Positions 46,426 to 56,289 of a stretch of 64,000 nt of DNA are shown one piece after another. Source of the stretch: Cymbomonas tetramitiformis (lineage: Eukaryota > Chlorophyta > Pyramimonadophyceae > Pyramimonadales > Pyramimonadaceae); the NCBI GenBank assembly GCA_001247695.2, contig LGRX02035483.1, positions 434,001 through 498,000 on the forward strand, given 5' to 3'. The notes below the pieces were generated by a model that saw only the letters and a list, made by a program, of their open reading frames with translations, was not told where the DNA came from and did not search any database. How positions within the stretch are numbered: position 1 is the first letter of the stretch; each line of letters starts with the position of its first letter. Both the position numbers and the translations under genes were made by a program.

Positions 46426-47388
46426 ATGCGTCCGATAACGTTCACGACCGCAAGGTTTGCTTTTCTTGTGATAGCGTTCTTCCTTCTGCTCGTGGCGCAC
46501 TTGCACTTTCGCGTATTCTTCGATGTATCCGGATATACCGAGGCGTCCAGAGATGCGCTCAATCCGTCCAAGGTGTGCGTCATTGTGACGGGCGGATTCC
46601 GTACATACGATTACATTCTGCCGAGCATCGAGTCTAACGTGTTGGCACCCTTGCAACAACAACAATACCACGTCACATTACTGGCCGCCTTTCTGTCTTA
46701 CGCCATCCCAGAATCAAAGCTGGGTGTAAGATACCGCCACACTCACAAAATTAACACTCGAAGACCACCGGAAAGCTTTTGTCGGGAGAGTCGCTACGCG
46801 TGCGTGCAAACGGTGGACTACGATATGCACAAAAGCTGGTTGAATCGCTATAACAATTGGGGCGTGCCCGCTCTTCAGAATTTTATCGGCGCCTACACCA
46901 GATATGTGGGTGCAAAGCACGTACAAAACTATGAACGCGTACATATGCGAGCGAGATTCGATTACATCGTGTGGTTGAGAAGCGATCATCACTACCCACG
47001 ACCTGTGAGATTTGCAATAATGCCCCTTTTACAGGAAAGGGACGTTGTCACGTCTGTTCGACATCCAATATACGGCTACGACGATAAACAGCTCTTCGGA
47101 CGTCGAGATGTCGTGTTACATGTTCTCGAAGAATGCGGGTTGACACTTTCACGACCGTACAACTTCACAAAACAAAACTCGTTCATCGCGGAGGAGTATT
47201 TCAAGATGTTGCTCGCATCTTTACGTGTTACAGTTTTTGAGACGGACATAATAGCGGATCGATGTGACGCGGAAGCGCATTTTGAAGGTACGTACGCTGA
47301 TGGCCGAGGGGAAGAAGGCGACCTTTTCGATGATAAGACCCGCCCTCAACAAGCCATAGGTTTCCATCTTAGATACGCACAATCTTAG
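46426..47388 (+). CDS. Type II membrane glycosyltransferase-like protein
   Basis: A 320-residue protein with an N-terminal signal anchor (residues 9-27), then a GT-A-like opening strand VCVIVTGGFRTYD (50-62). The middle FDYIVWLRSDHHYPRP (178-193) has the look of the L-R-x-D element that binds the sugar nucleotide in nucleotide-sugar transferases. A later DDKQLFGRRDVV (219-230) matches the D-x2-x-x-G block of related algal and viral glycosyltransferases. It likely acts in the Golgi or on a virus-modified membrane to glycosylate host or virion proteins. The acceptor is unknown. TATAAATA box 48 bp upstream supports the ATG. Confidence 0.7.
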   Translation: MRPITFTTARFAFLVIAFFLLLVAHLHFRVFFDVSGYTEASRDALNPSKVCVIVTGGFRTYDYILPSIESNVLAPLQQQQYHVTLLAAFLSYAIPESKLGVRYRHTHKINTRRPPESFCRESRYACVQTVDYDMHKSWLNRYNNWGVPALQNFIGAYTRYVGAKHVQNYERVHMRARFDYIVWLRSDHHYPRPVRFAIMPLLQERDVVTSVRHPIYGYDDKQLFGRRDVVLHVLEECGLTLSRPYNFTKQNSFIAEEYFKMLLASLRVTVFETDIIADRCDAEAHFEGTYADGRGEEGDLFDDKTRPQQAIGFHLRYAQS

Positions 47389-48411
47389 AAGCGGGGCTTC
47401 GGGTCGCAGGTTCGTGCGACATGAAAAGCGCAAGTTTAGTTCCGGATTGTATGCTAGTCGAAAACGGCTTGACCGACGCCGAAGGTTTGCAGCGCCTGCG
47501 CAAAATGGACCGTCGACGACAAAATGCTCCTGAAATGCGACTGTCCATTTGCTAAAGAGTGGACGATTACACCGGTCAAAGCATATCCATCGGGCGCGTG
47601 ACCGTGAGATATTTGCGAAGATTCGAGAGTAAACTTTTGTAAGGGGTAGGCTTTTGTAGGCCTGTTTTGGCAGTGAGAGTTTGAATGTTGCATTGGCAAC
47701 ACGTAACAATAATATTATCGTAATCGGCGTAAAGAGTGGGCATATCGCGTTTACAAAAGTTCTACGCTTACCGAAAGCTTCACTCTCGAGACTCGATTTT
47801 TGTGTTCCCGAAGTGAGCACACCGAGTTGGTGTTTCGCAAAAGCCTTTGCCTATTTGAAGGATACCAAAAATTTCGCGCGCGCGAGGCATGGGGGTGTCT
47901 CGCGCGCGCGAAAAAATGTGCACGAGACGATAATCCTCTCCGAAGAGCTCATGCACAGCGCGTTTCGTTTTGCAAGGTCTACCGAAAACCGACTTTTAAC
48001 AAGGGCGGGTCGATATCGGTTAGCTCGCGCAGCCGTGCACAAACACACAACTTTAAACCCGAAGGTTGACGCATTCACGACGAGTGCAGCAAAAATATGG
48101 CGAGTCTCCATTTGTCGCTGCACCTCTTCCGTAGCTCCTCCGACTGGTCCTATGCAAGATCCAGCGACGGAGGTGGAACCATGCAGAAAGGTCATCCGAT
48201 CTGGCGAGTGTCGATCGAAGTTCGACAGCCGGAGTCGATGTCGACTCACGCATCGATCGAACCGTGACGCCGCAAAGGACTGCTCGCTCGACTTTGGTTG
48301 ACATAGGTTAAAAACCGCCACCACCCAGGCAGCTTCAAATAAGAACTGCTGTCTTAGCGAGTTTGTATTCTCGTAATCAGTTTGACAGGAACACGTTTTC
48401 AAGCGAAGCCG
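47389..48411. repeat. Gene-free stretch with dispersed repeat (47640-47790) and hairpin copy 4
   Basis: 47640-47790 is a well-preserved copy of the dispersed element in the same orientation as 13630 (TTTTGTAAGGGGTAGG, TTTGTAGGCCTGTTTTGGCAG, TTTGAATGTTGCAT, ACACGTAACAATAATATTAT, CTACGCTTACCGAAAGC). Hairpin copy 4 is at 47872-47917. After it, TGTGCACGAGACGATAATCCTC matches, inverted, the sequence left of hairpin copy 5 (53700-53760), so hairpin and flank form one larger element. The 206-residue ORF at 47681-48301 reads through these repeats and is rejected. Confidence 0.65.
47872..47917. repeat. GC-rich hairpin, copy 4
   Basis: CGCGCGCGCGAG and CTCGCGCGCGCG arms with loop GCATGGGGGTGT, A-rich on both sides. 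Confidence 0.85.
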
Positions 48412-49254
48412 ATGAGTTATCAGGCGGAAATCTCCGTAGCTGCGGAGAAATGTCCAAAAGCCACCGAGCTGCCGCGCGCCGATCCCGAGCACGAGTCGAT
48501 GCTCGCTGTTGTTGAGATGTATCCGATGTACCTGAAGTACGAGAATGGGCAAACCAAGTTCCTTAAGGACGAGAAAGGGTACACCATTCTGCACGCCTTC
48601 GCCTTTCTGGGAAAACTTGCCCCGCTGAAGGCCATGCTAGGGGTGACGCCGGACTACTTGTTGAACGAGAGGAACGAAGAAGGGCGCACGGCTTTACAGG
48701 TGGCGAAGGAGAAGGGACACGCCGAAGTGGTCGCGTTCCTTATGGACGAAGTAAGGAGGCGCGCGATACGCGTGAGATGGAAGGACGAGATAGACAAAGG
48801 TCTGGAATGGAAGGACGAGGCCACGGGCGTAAACGTGCTGCACCTCGCCGCTGGCAATGGTCAGCTTGAAATGGTCAAACTTTTGATAGAGCGAGGGCCG
48901 ACCGGACTGATCGAGGAGACGATCGCGACAGGTCATCACACGGCTCTGCGTGTGGCCAGCATACGCGGCCACGACGAGGTGGTCGATTATCTTTTGGAGC
49001 AGCGAGGCGAAATCTGCCTGAAGGCTTTGAGAACTCGCAGGGTTCGCGGCATGCTCGCGGCGTGGCGCAGATTCGCGACGATGCGAGCATATTGCGGCGG
49101 CTGTTTGCGCCCGGCGACAAGACCAGACGGGGAACTGCCTATGAAGCTCTGCGGCGCGTGTCGCCTCGTGGCGTATTGCTCGGAAGCCTGCCAGCGCAGG
49201 GATTGGCAGGCGCAGCACAAGCACCAGTGCGGCCACCCGATCGACTGCTCTTGA
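48412..49254 (+). CDS. Ankyrin-repeat protein with C-terminal MYND zinc finger
   Basis: A 280-residue protein from ATG 48412 (MSYQAEISV). Ankyrin repeats: KGYTILHAFAFLGKLAPLKAML, EGRTALQVAKEKGHAEVVAFLM, TGVNVLHLAAGNGQLEMVKLLI and HHTALRVASIRGHDEVVDYLL. The C-terminus (228-273) is a MYND finger: CGGC, CGAC, YCSEACQ, HKHQC. MYND domains bind proline-rich peptides in transcription regulators. Ankyrin-MYND proteins are common in protists and giant viruses. The viral role is unknown; adaptor or transcription modulator is an inference. Confidence 0.85.
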   Translation: MSYQAEISVAAEKCPKATELPRADPEHESMLAVVEMYPMYLKYENGQTKFLKDEKGYTILHAFAFLGKLAPLKAMLGVTPDYLLNERNEEGRTALQVAKEKGHAEVVAFLMDEVRRRAIRVRWKDEIDKGLEWKDEATGVNVLHLAAGNGQLEMVKLLIERGPTGLIEETIATGHHTALRVASIRGHDEVVDYLLEQRGEICLKALRTRRVRGMLAAWRRFATMRAYCGGCLRPATRPDGELPMKLCGACRLVAYCSEACQRRDWQAQHKHQCGHPIDCS

Positions 49255-49356
49255 TTAGTCGCGAGAAGGGTGACGAAACACACAACACTATTTTTAGAAT
49301 ATAAATGTGTGCGGAGATTGATAGATTCGCATTGCTGTACCACGTGTTCTCTGTAC

Positions 49357-50505
49357 TCATAGACGCTCTTTGACGATGAACTTTTCAATACGAAAGGCGT
49401 TGAATTCTGGCACGGGTTGCGTGTATTCGTGAGCCCAGGTCATAAAGTTGTTCTGTTCGATGTCGTTCGTTTCTGTGTTGCTATTCAAAGGTCCCTGAAG
49501 CGTCTGGATGAGGGTGGCGATATTTCGAATGTGCTTCGCCAATCTGTTGTTTTCGTCCACTGACACCTCTTGCTGGCCATATACAGCAAACTTTTTTAAC
49601 GGCATGAACAAAAAGGGCATCAACTCTCGCTTCATGTCCTCTTCGATTTGCAAGTTATCGTGCGAAGATTTGCGAACCGCTATTCCCAAATCTCTCATGT
49701 ATCCTCCAACCAAGGTAGACGGCACGGTCATTATGTGTGCTTCGATGTAGTCCCACACTCGAGTTTCCCTTATCCGAACAATGTCGTGTACAAGATCGCG
49801 ATTGTCGTTGTATACAAACCGTTGACGTTCGTAATATGTAGGTTTGTCCGCCAGGATGTTCCACACGCGCTGATTGCAGCCCTTTAGGTATATGTTTTGC
49901 CTAAACGTGGCGTCGTCCTCCAATTGGAATTTTATAGAAATACTCGTTCCGACGGTTTCGTCCAATGAATAAGCTGGCTTTCCAAGCATGTAATGAGCGA
50001 AGCCCGCTGTCATGATGCGGATGAACGCGATGATCATGTGACCGGGCGTTTCGGGGTTGCAAAATAGCGCGTCGAGATTAGCAACGATCGAGGATGTGAG
50101 GTAGTCTAACTCGATTTCAAAGCCTACCTCACCGTTGTCATCTAATTCAAAGACATAACAAAAATCTTCCCGTACGGTAACCTTCCAATTCAGAGAGGTT
50201 TGCATATCGCCACCGACAACCTCGAGATAATGCGTAACAGGTCCAGCTTCACGTAATGGATCCCACTTGACAAGTTCTTCTACGATATCACATGCCTCGA
50301 TAACATTGAGCGCGTCGTTCTTAATCGACCCGTTACAAACTCGTTTACACTCGGACTGATAATAATACTTACCGCCTGTGGACTGCTGGCATTCGCGCGC
50401 ATGTGTATCTTCGGATACGACACAATCCCACCGTGCTCCACCGCGAGATGGTGGAAAGCGTGCGGTGGTGGCCGAGGCATGCCGTGCGCTTTCCTGAACC
50501 GACAT
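49357..50505 (-). CDS. Unknown protein (382 aa)
   Basis: The start chosen is ATG 50505 (MSVQESARHASATT); a TATAGATATATGG stretch lies near 50597-50610. Beta-rich and acidic in the first half (DFCYVFELDDNGEVGFEIELDYL), helical later; no membrane helix or motif recognised. Together with the 558- and 588-residue genes it belongs to the medium-sized unknowns of the right half. Confidence 0.65.
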   Translation of the reverse strand: MSVQESARHASATTARFPPSRGGARWDCVVSEDTHARECQQSTGGKYYYQSECKRVCNGSIKNDALNVIEACDIVEELVKWDPLREAGPVTHYLEVVGGDMQTSLNWKVTVREDFCYVFELDDNGEVGFEIELDYLTSSIVANLDALFCNPETPGHMIIAFIRIMTAGFAHYMLGKPAYSLDETVGTSISIKFQLEDDATFRQNIYLKGCNQRVWNILADKPTYYERQRFVYNDNRDLVHDIVRIRETRVWDYIEAHIMTVPSTLVGGYMRDLGIAVRKSSHDNLQIEEDMKRELMPFLFMPLKKFAVYGQQEVSVDENNRLAKHIRNIATLIQTLQGPLNSNTETNDIEQNNFMTWAHEYTQPVPEFNAFRIEKFIVKERL

Positions 50506-51170
50506 GCACGTTTTCAGCACGATGCTCGATCCCTTACCTCGGATACGAACTCGCTCTTTTACGGCACACCGCTTCGTTGCGACGAACGACAACCATATAT
50601 CTATACCCGTACATCCAATTCTTACATTACGATAAATGATACTTGTAAGCGATGAACGCCGGTTATTGCGGACGTGCGACCGACTCGATCATGCTTGCGA
50701 GTGTGAGAGCTATCTCGATGGAAGTACGTACGAATGCAGAGGGGGTCTCGGCTACGCCGTGGCCCCCCGCACGTAGGACTCCCGCCCTTTGCAATCTTGG
50801 TCTCGGTCAGATCACTTCACTTCACGTCACTTTGTTCCCCAGCGTATTTCGAAGCCCGACGGGGTCAAGCCATCGATCGAACATTCGGTCCCGCGACAGC
50901 CGGACTTTAAATATGACAGTGCATTCGCGTAAGTCTACCGCGTCGTCATCTACGCGGTATGACGTGGCATGCCGGGACGCTAAAAACGAAAGAGCACTGT
51001 CGCGCACATGATCCTACGGTCGGCTGGCCTGGAGTAGCTGTCTGTTTGAAATCGACGAGGCCTGTTACTTTCTGGTAGTCTTACGTAGACCCTCGACTCA
51101 GGGTTTACGGCATACACATTTGTTGACTCAAGGTTTACAGTATATACAAGTCGGTGAGATATATCCAGCA
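50506..51170. other. Gene-free stretch
   Basis: Contains the promoter region of the minus-strand gene (TATA-like near 50597) and a TATATACA box at 51138-51145 for the exonuclease gene. The ORFs at 50652-51011 and 50822-51007 have no homology and no promoter. A GC-rich partly palindromic patch lies at 50740-50770. Nothing else is seen. Confidence 0.45.
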
Positions 51171-51612
51171 ATGAGTGCTCCTCAAACGATTTATCTATAC
51201 CACGAAGTACTTTACAACGTGAAGTGCTTTTTGCGTTCTGAAGACTCTACATACAACGTGGAGCTCGCTTCCATCGACGACGGGGTTCGTGACGTAACCG
51301 TGTCGTTACCGGTCACGGACGTCCTGATGAGCAAGAAAACGCTAAAGAACCATCGGGAATTAGCGTGCTCGCAACTGCTCGTTCAGCTGAAAGCGCAAGC
51401 ACTCGAATACGACTCGGTCGAGTCTTGGCTGCGGTCCAGAAAGGCCGAGCGCGTCCAGAGGAAGGAACTGGAAAGCGCTGAAGACAGAAGCAACTGCACT
51501 CCCTGGACGTCCATTCCGCAGCTTTCCGCGTTAACCGTCAATCACGACGTCGAAGTGGACCTCGCGGTTCTTCTACACGGAGTGCTGACTGTCGATGTCG
51601 AGTTTATACCTG
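51171..51612 (+). CDS. DEDDy 3'-5' exonuclease, exon 1
   Basis: Exon 1 encodes residues 1-147 plus one base of codon 148, ending at CCTG|GTAACT (donor 51613). The last line contains the Exo I motif, LTVDVEFIP (Asp142, Glu144), of RNase D/WRN-type 3'-5' exonucleases. Start ATG 51171 lies about 30 bp after a TATATACA box. The N-terminal 120 residues are an unrecognised domain. Without splicing the ORF runs on to a stop at 51657 and lacks the rest of the catalytic site. Confidence 0.75.
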
Positions 51613-51690
51613 GTAACTTTTCGATGCGCTACAGCCACCTTTTTTGTAGGCTTCAATGACGTGCTGAAACGAAGCGCATACGACTCGCAG

Positions 51691-52130
51691 GTTCTCGTCC
51701 GTGTGGTCTGAGTACTGTGGCCTTTTTCGACGGCAGTGTCGTGCACGTCTTCACCAGCAGGTTTTTGGTGGAATATCCGGGCATGCGCGAACGTGTCGCG
51801 AAATACCTGAAGGCCAGCTCCGTTCTGGTCTTCTGCGATGCGCGTCAAGACCTGCTTGTCCTACACGATTTTTTCGGTGTCGACTACAAGGAGCTGTCCC
51901 ACGATGTGCAGCGCTGCGAGCCGGACTTCGCGGACAACAAGCGTCGATCGTTGCAGTACCTGTTCGGCAAGTACTGCTGCACAGATGGTGAAAGGTACGC
52001 TAAGGACAAGGACACGTCTCTTAGCTTTGTCGTTCGTGCCGGTTCTCTGACTGAGGAGCAACTAAGTTATTGTTGCGCGGACGTTTACGCCACTTACTCA
52101 GTGTATTTACAACAATTGTCCTCGAAGTAG
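51691..52130 (+). CDS. DEDDy 3'-5' exonuclease, exon 2
   Basis: Exon 2 begins after ACTCGCAG (acceptor ending 51690) and restores the Gly codon and frame. It continues TVAFFDGSVVHVF (the second and third strands of the RNase H-like fold), VLVFCDARQDLLVL (Exo II, Asp201) and YCCADVYATYSVYL (Exo III, Tyr274-x3-Asp278). The 78-bp GT-AG intron removes an in-frame stop. The spliced protein has 293 residues. Substrate (RNA or DNA ends) unknown; viral RNA or repair roles are possible. Confidence 0.75.
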
Positions 52131-52339
52131 GAGGCCTTACTCAATACTCTGCTAGTGTTCGTCCGTCGGCCGTATACTTTGCCGTGTGCACTGTTTTTTT
52201 GTTCCACTTAGAAACACCTCATATGCCACGGCGCACGGTTCTTAAGTGCGAGGAAAAAGTGGAACAAGAAAACCCCTAAAGTATACATATGCACGTTTCG
52301 GGTAGCCAGCCGCAAGACGCGTGCGAGATTGGCGCCGAT

Positions 52340-53640
52340 CCACGAAGAATGTACAGGCGGGTGTGGCAGGAGGGGAGGGTTTCCTCTCTTTCTCGTTTGT
52401 CTCATACCACTCAGATTGCAGCAGAGTGCAGCAGATGGCGTGCACGGCTAATGCTTTGTACAGGGTTGACAGACACTGCTCCACTCACGGCCTTAAGGCG
52501 GCGGCGACTGTTGATGTCCTTCGGGAATTGAGGTGGCAGGGTATCCGAAGGGGTGGCTGTTTGAGGCAAAGGAGAGAACGGTGTCTGGGACCCCGCTTGG
52601 GTTCTGGCATCACCTCCTAAGGCGGCTAGAAAGCAGTGAGATGCGGTTGTAAACAGTTGGTTGAAACTGACTTGGGACAACGGGGGCAGACACAGGGCGG
52701 GTGGGTGGCACGGCGATGGAAGTGGGAGCTGTGCTGGGTCTGCACAAGGGGGGGTGGAAAATGAGGGGCCTCCGGGCCGTTGCACTGGGGTGGTTTACTG
52801 TTTGGCGAGCCTGGGACGAGCAATGTGATCTTTTGGGACAGTTTCCATATTCTTCTCTTACTGCGAAATTCTGACTGTCTTACAAAGTTGTGGGAGTTTT
52901 TTAGACATTATTACGTGAGACACGGGGTACTTCTGCCTGCATGCGTGTGGTGCACTTGGTTTCCCCACCAGTCTGTATTACAAAGTCGTGGAAGAAAATG
53001 AGAGCTTTTTACGTAAGACATATGACACTTCTTCCTTTTTTGTTATTTGGGTGACACCCCTGCTGCTTATTGGTGATCTTTTGGTGCCAAGACATTTGGA
53101 CTATGACAGCTTCTAGCTTGAAACTTACCAGCTTTCTTGAAAGTCTTTTGAGGTATATTCCCTCTACCTATGGCAGTATATTCGAACAAGTGACACTCAA
53201 CTTATTTGCTATTTCTGTACCCAGCAGTAGTGGGCTCCTCGCGCTTAAAGTTATCCAATCTGACTAGTTTTCTAGTTTATGCAAAGCTCACTGATGAGGT
53301 CTATGGTTTGACCGAAAAGCTTATGAGTAGCCAGCACTAGCTCCGGTATTCTTATCGTTATTTACACAGCAGTATTATTTTGGTTTATACATTATTATCA
53401 GTACTGACTTATCAGAAAAAGTACATCTCAAACTACTTGTTTTATCACTTGCTGTCGAGCCGGCACTCGGTCGTATTTACTTTCACTACACCGCTACGTG
53501 CATATTCCGAGCACATACCGTACTACGCGAAAGTTTTTTGATTATGACCTTCTCTCTGGAAGACCTAAAAGACAACTTACGAGCGTAGGATTATTAATTA
53601 CGCTCCTAGCTACAACGTACAACGGGAATGTCTAGGTTGA
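52340..53640. other. CpG-poor gene-free segment of foreign composition
   Basis: About 1.3 kb without a credible ORF. Counting by eye, CpG occurs about 0-2 times per 60 bases between 52861 and 53280, against about 4-8 in the surrounding viral genes. The left part (52400-52800) is rich in CAG/GGG and unlike the rest. No terminal repeats or transposase fragment were found. It could be host DNA inserted in the virus, or a decayed transposon exposed to CpG methylation. Confidence 0.55.
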
Positions 53641-53759
53641 AGGGCGATCACTAGCGAACGAGGGTACTTTGTCGGTATGTTGTATCTCTCGTGGAAATCT
53701 GCGAAACAAACCACGCTTTGCATGAGATCTTCGGAGAGGGTTAGCGTCTCGTGCCCATT

Positions 53760-53806
53760 TTTTCGCGCGCGCGAGGCATGGGGGTGCCTCGCGCGCGCGC
53801 TTTTTT
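53760..53806. repeat. GC-rich hairpin, copy 5
   Basis: TTTTTTCGCGCGCGCGAGGC and GCCTCGCGCGCGCGC arms, loop ATGGGGGT, with a 3' T run. Arms pair perfectly over at least 14 bp. Confidence 0.85.
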
Positions 53807-53869
53807 AACGCCGGCCTCCAAATTGTTCTCATCGAACCGCGACGTTGCCACGCTCGCTCACGAAAATCG

Positions 53870-54225
53870 ACTGTTTCCGAAGCTTCGAAGATTGATTTTC
53901 GGTGGGTGTGAAGATTTCGTCAAAGTGACATTCCCGCACATTCTACAACTATTACAATATTACGTGCTTTTTGAGAATATAATATTCAAAGTCTCACTGC
54001 TACAAGAGGTATACAAACACTCGCCCCTTACAAACGACAACCTTTAGTGTGCACGACTCCCACGAGTTAATTTTCGGTAGGCGCGAGAATTGCATGAAAG
54101 TAATCTTCACGCCCTGTAAATAAATTATATTGCTATTGTTATGTGTTAACAATGCTATCTACGGATTCTCACCGCCAAACCAAACATGCAAACTCCCACC
54201 GCTTACAAATATCGACCTTTAATGT
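53870..54225 (+). repeat. Two tandem dispersed-repeat copies
   Basis: Copy one (53870-54045): GATTGATTTTCGGTGGGTG, GAAGATTTCGTCAAAGTGAC, ACTATTACAATATTACGTG, TATTCAAAGTCTCACTGC, CACTCGCCCCTTACAAACGAC. Copy two (54055-54225) repeats the same blocks (TTAATTTTCGGTAGGCGCGA, ATTATATTGCTATTGTTATG, TGTTAACAATGC, CGCTTACAAATATCGACC). Each is about 170 bp, giving the best estimate of element length. The second copy ends at the stop of the next, minus-strand gene. Confidence 0.75.
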
Positions 54226-55049
54226 GACTTGAAACTGTCGAACTTATCCAGAGTAAGAGCAAATCTGCTAAGCCAAGCTTTGCCGAAGCGGCATTCCAAA
54301 TGCTCGTTCGTATTAAACGTTTCCGTGACGAGCATCCCTTGCAGGGTCCTCCGTGTATCGCTTCTCCCAAAAAACCACTTCTGTCTTCGCGCGAGGTTCT
54401 TTATCTTGCAAGCGCCGCAGAGGTACATAGGCCCATGACCCGGTACAACCACGCAGAGATCACACCAATTATTCAAAAGCGATTGCTGCCGTTCTTCCAC
54501 GTCCTGGCATAGTGAAGAGAAGCGCGAAAACGCGTGGTGCGCCTCGTTTAGAAAGATTCGCCTCGGTTCGCCGTAGGGCAACGCCGCCGAGCCCGGTGAG
54601 TATTCCAAGAACTCGCACAAGTTGACCAGCGCTTTTGCCCTTGTGTCGGCAAAGGAGCGCACAGCCTCCAACAGCTCCTCGTAACTAGCGGCGGTCGCGC
54701 AAGCATGGACCGCATCTTGGTAAGTCGCGGTGACGGAGTTCAGACACACTTTAAGGAGCGTGCGCGGCAGCGAAGCAGACGGAGCGTCCCAGGTTTCGCC
54801 GAAGTTATGCGCCAGCGCCTGCGAAAATTTGATGGGGTCCGCGCGGCAAGAGCGCGTACCGAGCAGCTGCCCGCTTCGGTGGAGCTCGTAAAACCAAGGG
54901 GAAGCATAAGCCAGCATGCGGAGCTGCGCGACGGTGAGGTAGCAAAAGATTTGTTCCTCCCACACTTCCAAAGGAAGACGGTTCCAGGATTCTTCCTTGG
55001 TCTGGCTGGAACGGCCCTTCTGCGACTTCACGTTGGTGCCTGCGTTCAT
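54219..55049 (-). CDS. F-box protein with C-terminal Cys pairs
   Basis: A 276-residue protein from ATG 55049 (MNAGTNVKSQKGR). A TATAAAAG box at 55141-55148 (minus strand) lies 92 bp upstream; the open frame continues upstream for 110 codons but is not used. Residues 21-60 (SWNRLPLEVWEEQIFCYLT.. AQLRMLAYASPWFYEL) are a clear F-box. Near the C-terminus WCDLC...YLCGAC could bind one zinc ion. It is probably an SCF ubiquitin-ligase adaptor in the host cytosol or nucleus; the target is unknown. Confidence 0.75.
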   Translation of the reverse strand: MNAGTNVKSQKGRSSQTKEESWNRLPLEVWEEQIFCYLTVAQLRMLAYASPWFYELHRSGQLLGTRSCRADPIKFSQALAHNFGETWDAPSASLPRTLLKVCLNSVTATYQDAVHACATAASYEELLEAVRSFADTRAKALVNLCEFLEYSPGSAALPYGEPRRIFLNEAHHAFSRFSSLCQDVEERQQSLLNNWCDLCVVVPGHGPMYLCGACKIKNLARRQKWFFGRSDTRRTLQGMLVTETFNTNEHLECRFGKAWLSRFALTLDKFDSFKSH

Positions 55050-55140
55050 GCTGCTTCCAAAAAAGTTTTTCGCGGGCAAAATATTGCGTCCTTCAAATTT
55101 TAGAGGGAAGCGATTATGACAGAATGTGGGCGGATGGGGC

Positions 55141-55148
55141 CTTTTATA
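55141..55148 (-). promoter_or_regulatory. TATAAAAG box of the F-box gene
   Basis: TATAAAAG on the minus strand, 92 bp upstream of ATG 55049, the same box and nearly the same spacing as at the CTD-RING gene. Confidence 0.6.
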
Positions 55149-55379
55149 GAGTGCTCGGTGGTCGAGGTCACCATTCGATATCGCGCGACGGACTTCGATA
55201 TTCGATCGACCCGAGCCAGTGTTCGATCGACATCCTAAAGATCTGACGATCAACGTTCGCGGGACTATGTCGACCGTTGGATTCTTACAAAGGTTCAATT
55301 TGGGTCCGCAAGGGGAGTCGAGTAGGACCTCTGAGGCACGCATCCTATGGGATATTTCCAGGAAATTCATCCGGAGCAT

Positions 55380-56289
55380 GTGCTAGTCATCGTGTTATAA
55401 GAGTTCCAAAACATATGTTTGTAAGATATTGATTTGATCGGAGGGTTTGGTTATACTGGACCGTCGAGTGTAATAAGGGGGGGTCTGGAAACTCAGGAAA
55501 GATTCAAGAAGATCTCAGATAAGGACGTTGGGGGGTCTGCCGATGTGCTGCTGCGGCTGCTTCAAAAACGCCGTGCATGCTTTGTCTTGGTACTCCTGTT
55601 TGGTTTTCTTCCCTATCACCTCTTTCTTCACCTCTTCTAAAACGGAGAAGCCTGCATCCAATGATATTGCTGTCCAGGGAACTGAACTGCACTGTATGTG
55701 TCCGTTGTGAACCTACACATTTTTAAAGCAGCTTATGCTGCATAGCACCTTATCAAAAAGAAAGTTCGTTTTACTGTGACTCACGTTTAAGCTCTCGAGA
55801 CTCGATTTTTGTAGTACCGATGTGTGCACAGTGATACGACGTTTCGCCGAAATCAATGCTGACCCGAAGGATACAATTTTTTCGCGCGCGCGAGACACCC
55901 CCATGCCTCGCGCGCGCGAAAAAACAAAGCGCGGTCCCGACTTACCCACCCAGCTTCGACGACCGACGCCGAAACCCGTACAAACCGCCCTCGGGGTACG
56001 TCCCTTAATAGTTGATTTTTGTGAAGGTCGGGGAGCTACAGCCTTCTTTTGAAAACAGAATTTCCGCGCATCGCGGTTGGAAAACTTGGATACCATGCCT
56101 TGCCCCAAAGTGCAACAGGTCAATTTCTTCGCGCGCGCACATCATACTTATTTCAACGTATATAGTTATATGTATAGGCACACCATTTGCACGAGGGACG
56201 GAGAGAAAGAAAGAAATGTTAATGAAGGAAGAAGTGGACGATGACGGAACTCTTGCTATCGCGACTCGTACGTGCATATCCCGACGGCG
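55380..56289. repeat. Gene-free stretch with hairpin copy 6 and flanking repeat
   Basis: 55430-55710 is relatively CpG-poor; on the minus strand a frame near 55640-55500 reads EEVKKEVIGKKTKQEYQDK, perhaps a relic of a host or transposon gene. Hairpin copy 6 is at 55877-55925. After it, TACCCACCCAGCTTCGACGACC and CCGTACAAACC match the sequence after hairpin copy 7 (59110-59170). A TATATAG..TATATG stretch near 56157-56175 is a possible promoter for the next gene. Confidence 0.5.
55877..55925. repeat. GC-rich hairpin, copy 6
   Basis: Inverted orientation relative to copies 4 and 5 (loop ACACCCCCATGC). Perfect CGCGCGCGCGAG / CTCGCGCGCGCG arms with T run left and A run right. Confidence 0.85.

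Noticed and set aside
47681..48301. 206-residue ORF containing FARARHGGVSRAR
   Set aside because: The same peptide (ARARHGGVSRAR and its reverse-strand forms) appears in ORFs at 53632, 55713, 58768, 59336 and 59423. It is simply the translation of the GC-rich hairpin, so these ORFs are repeat read-throughs.
52411..52785. Proline-rich minus-strand ORF
   Set aside because: Lies in the CpG-poor segment, non-ATG start, no homology and no promoter.
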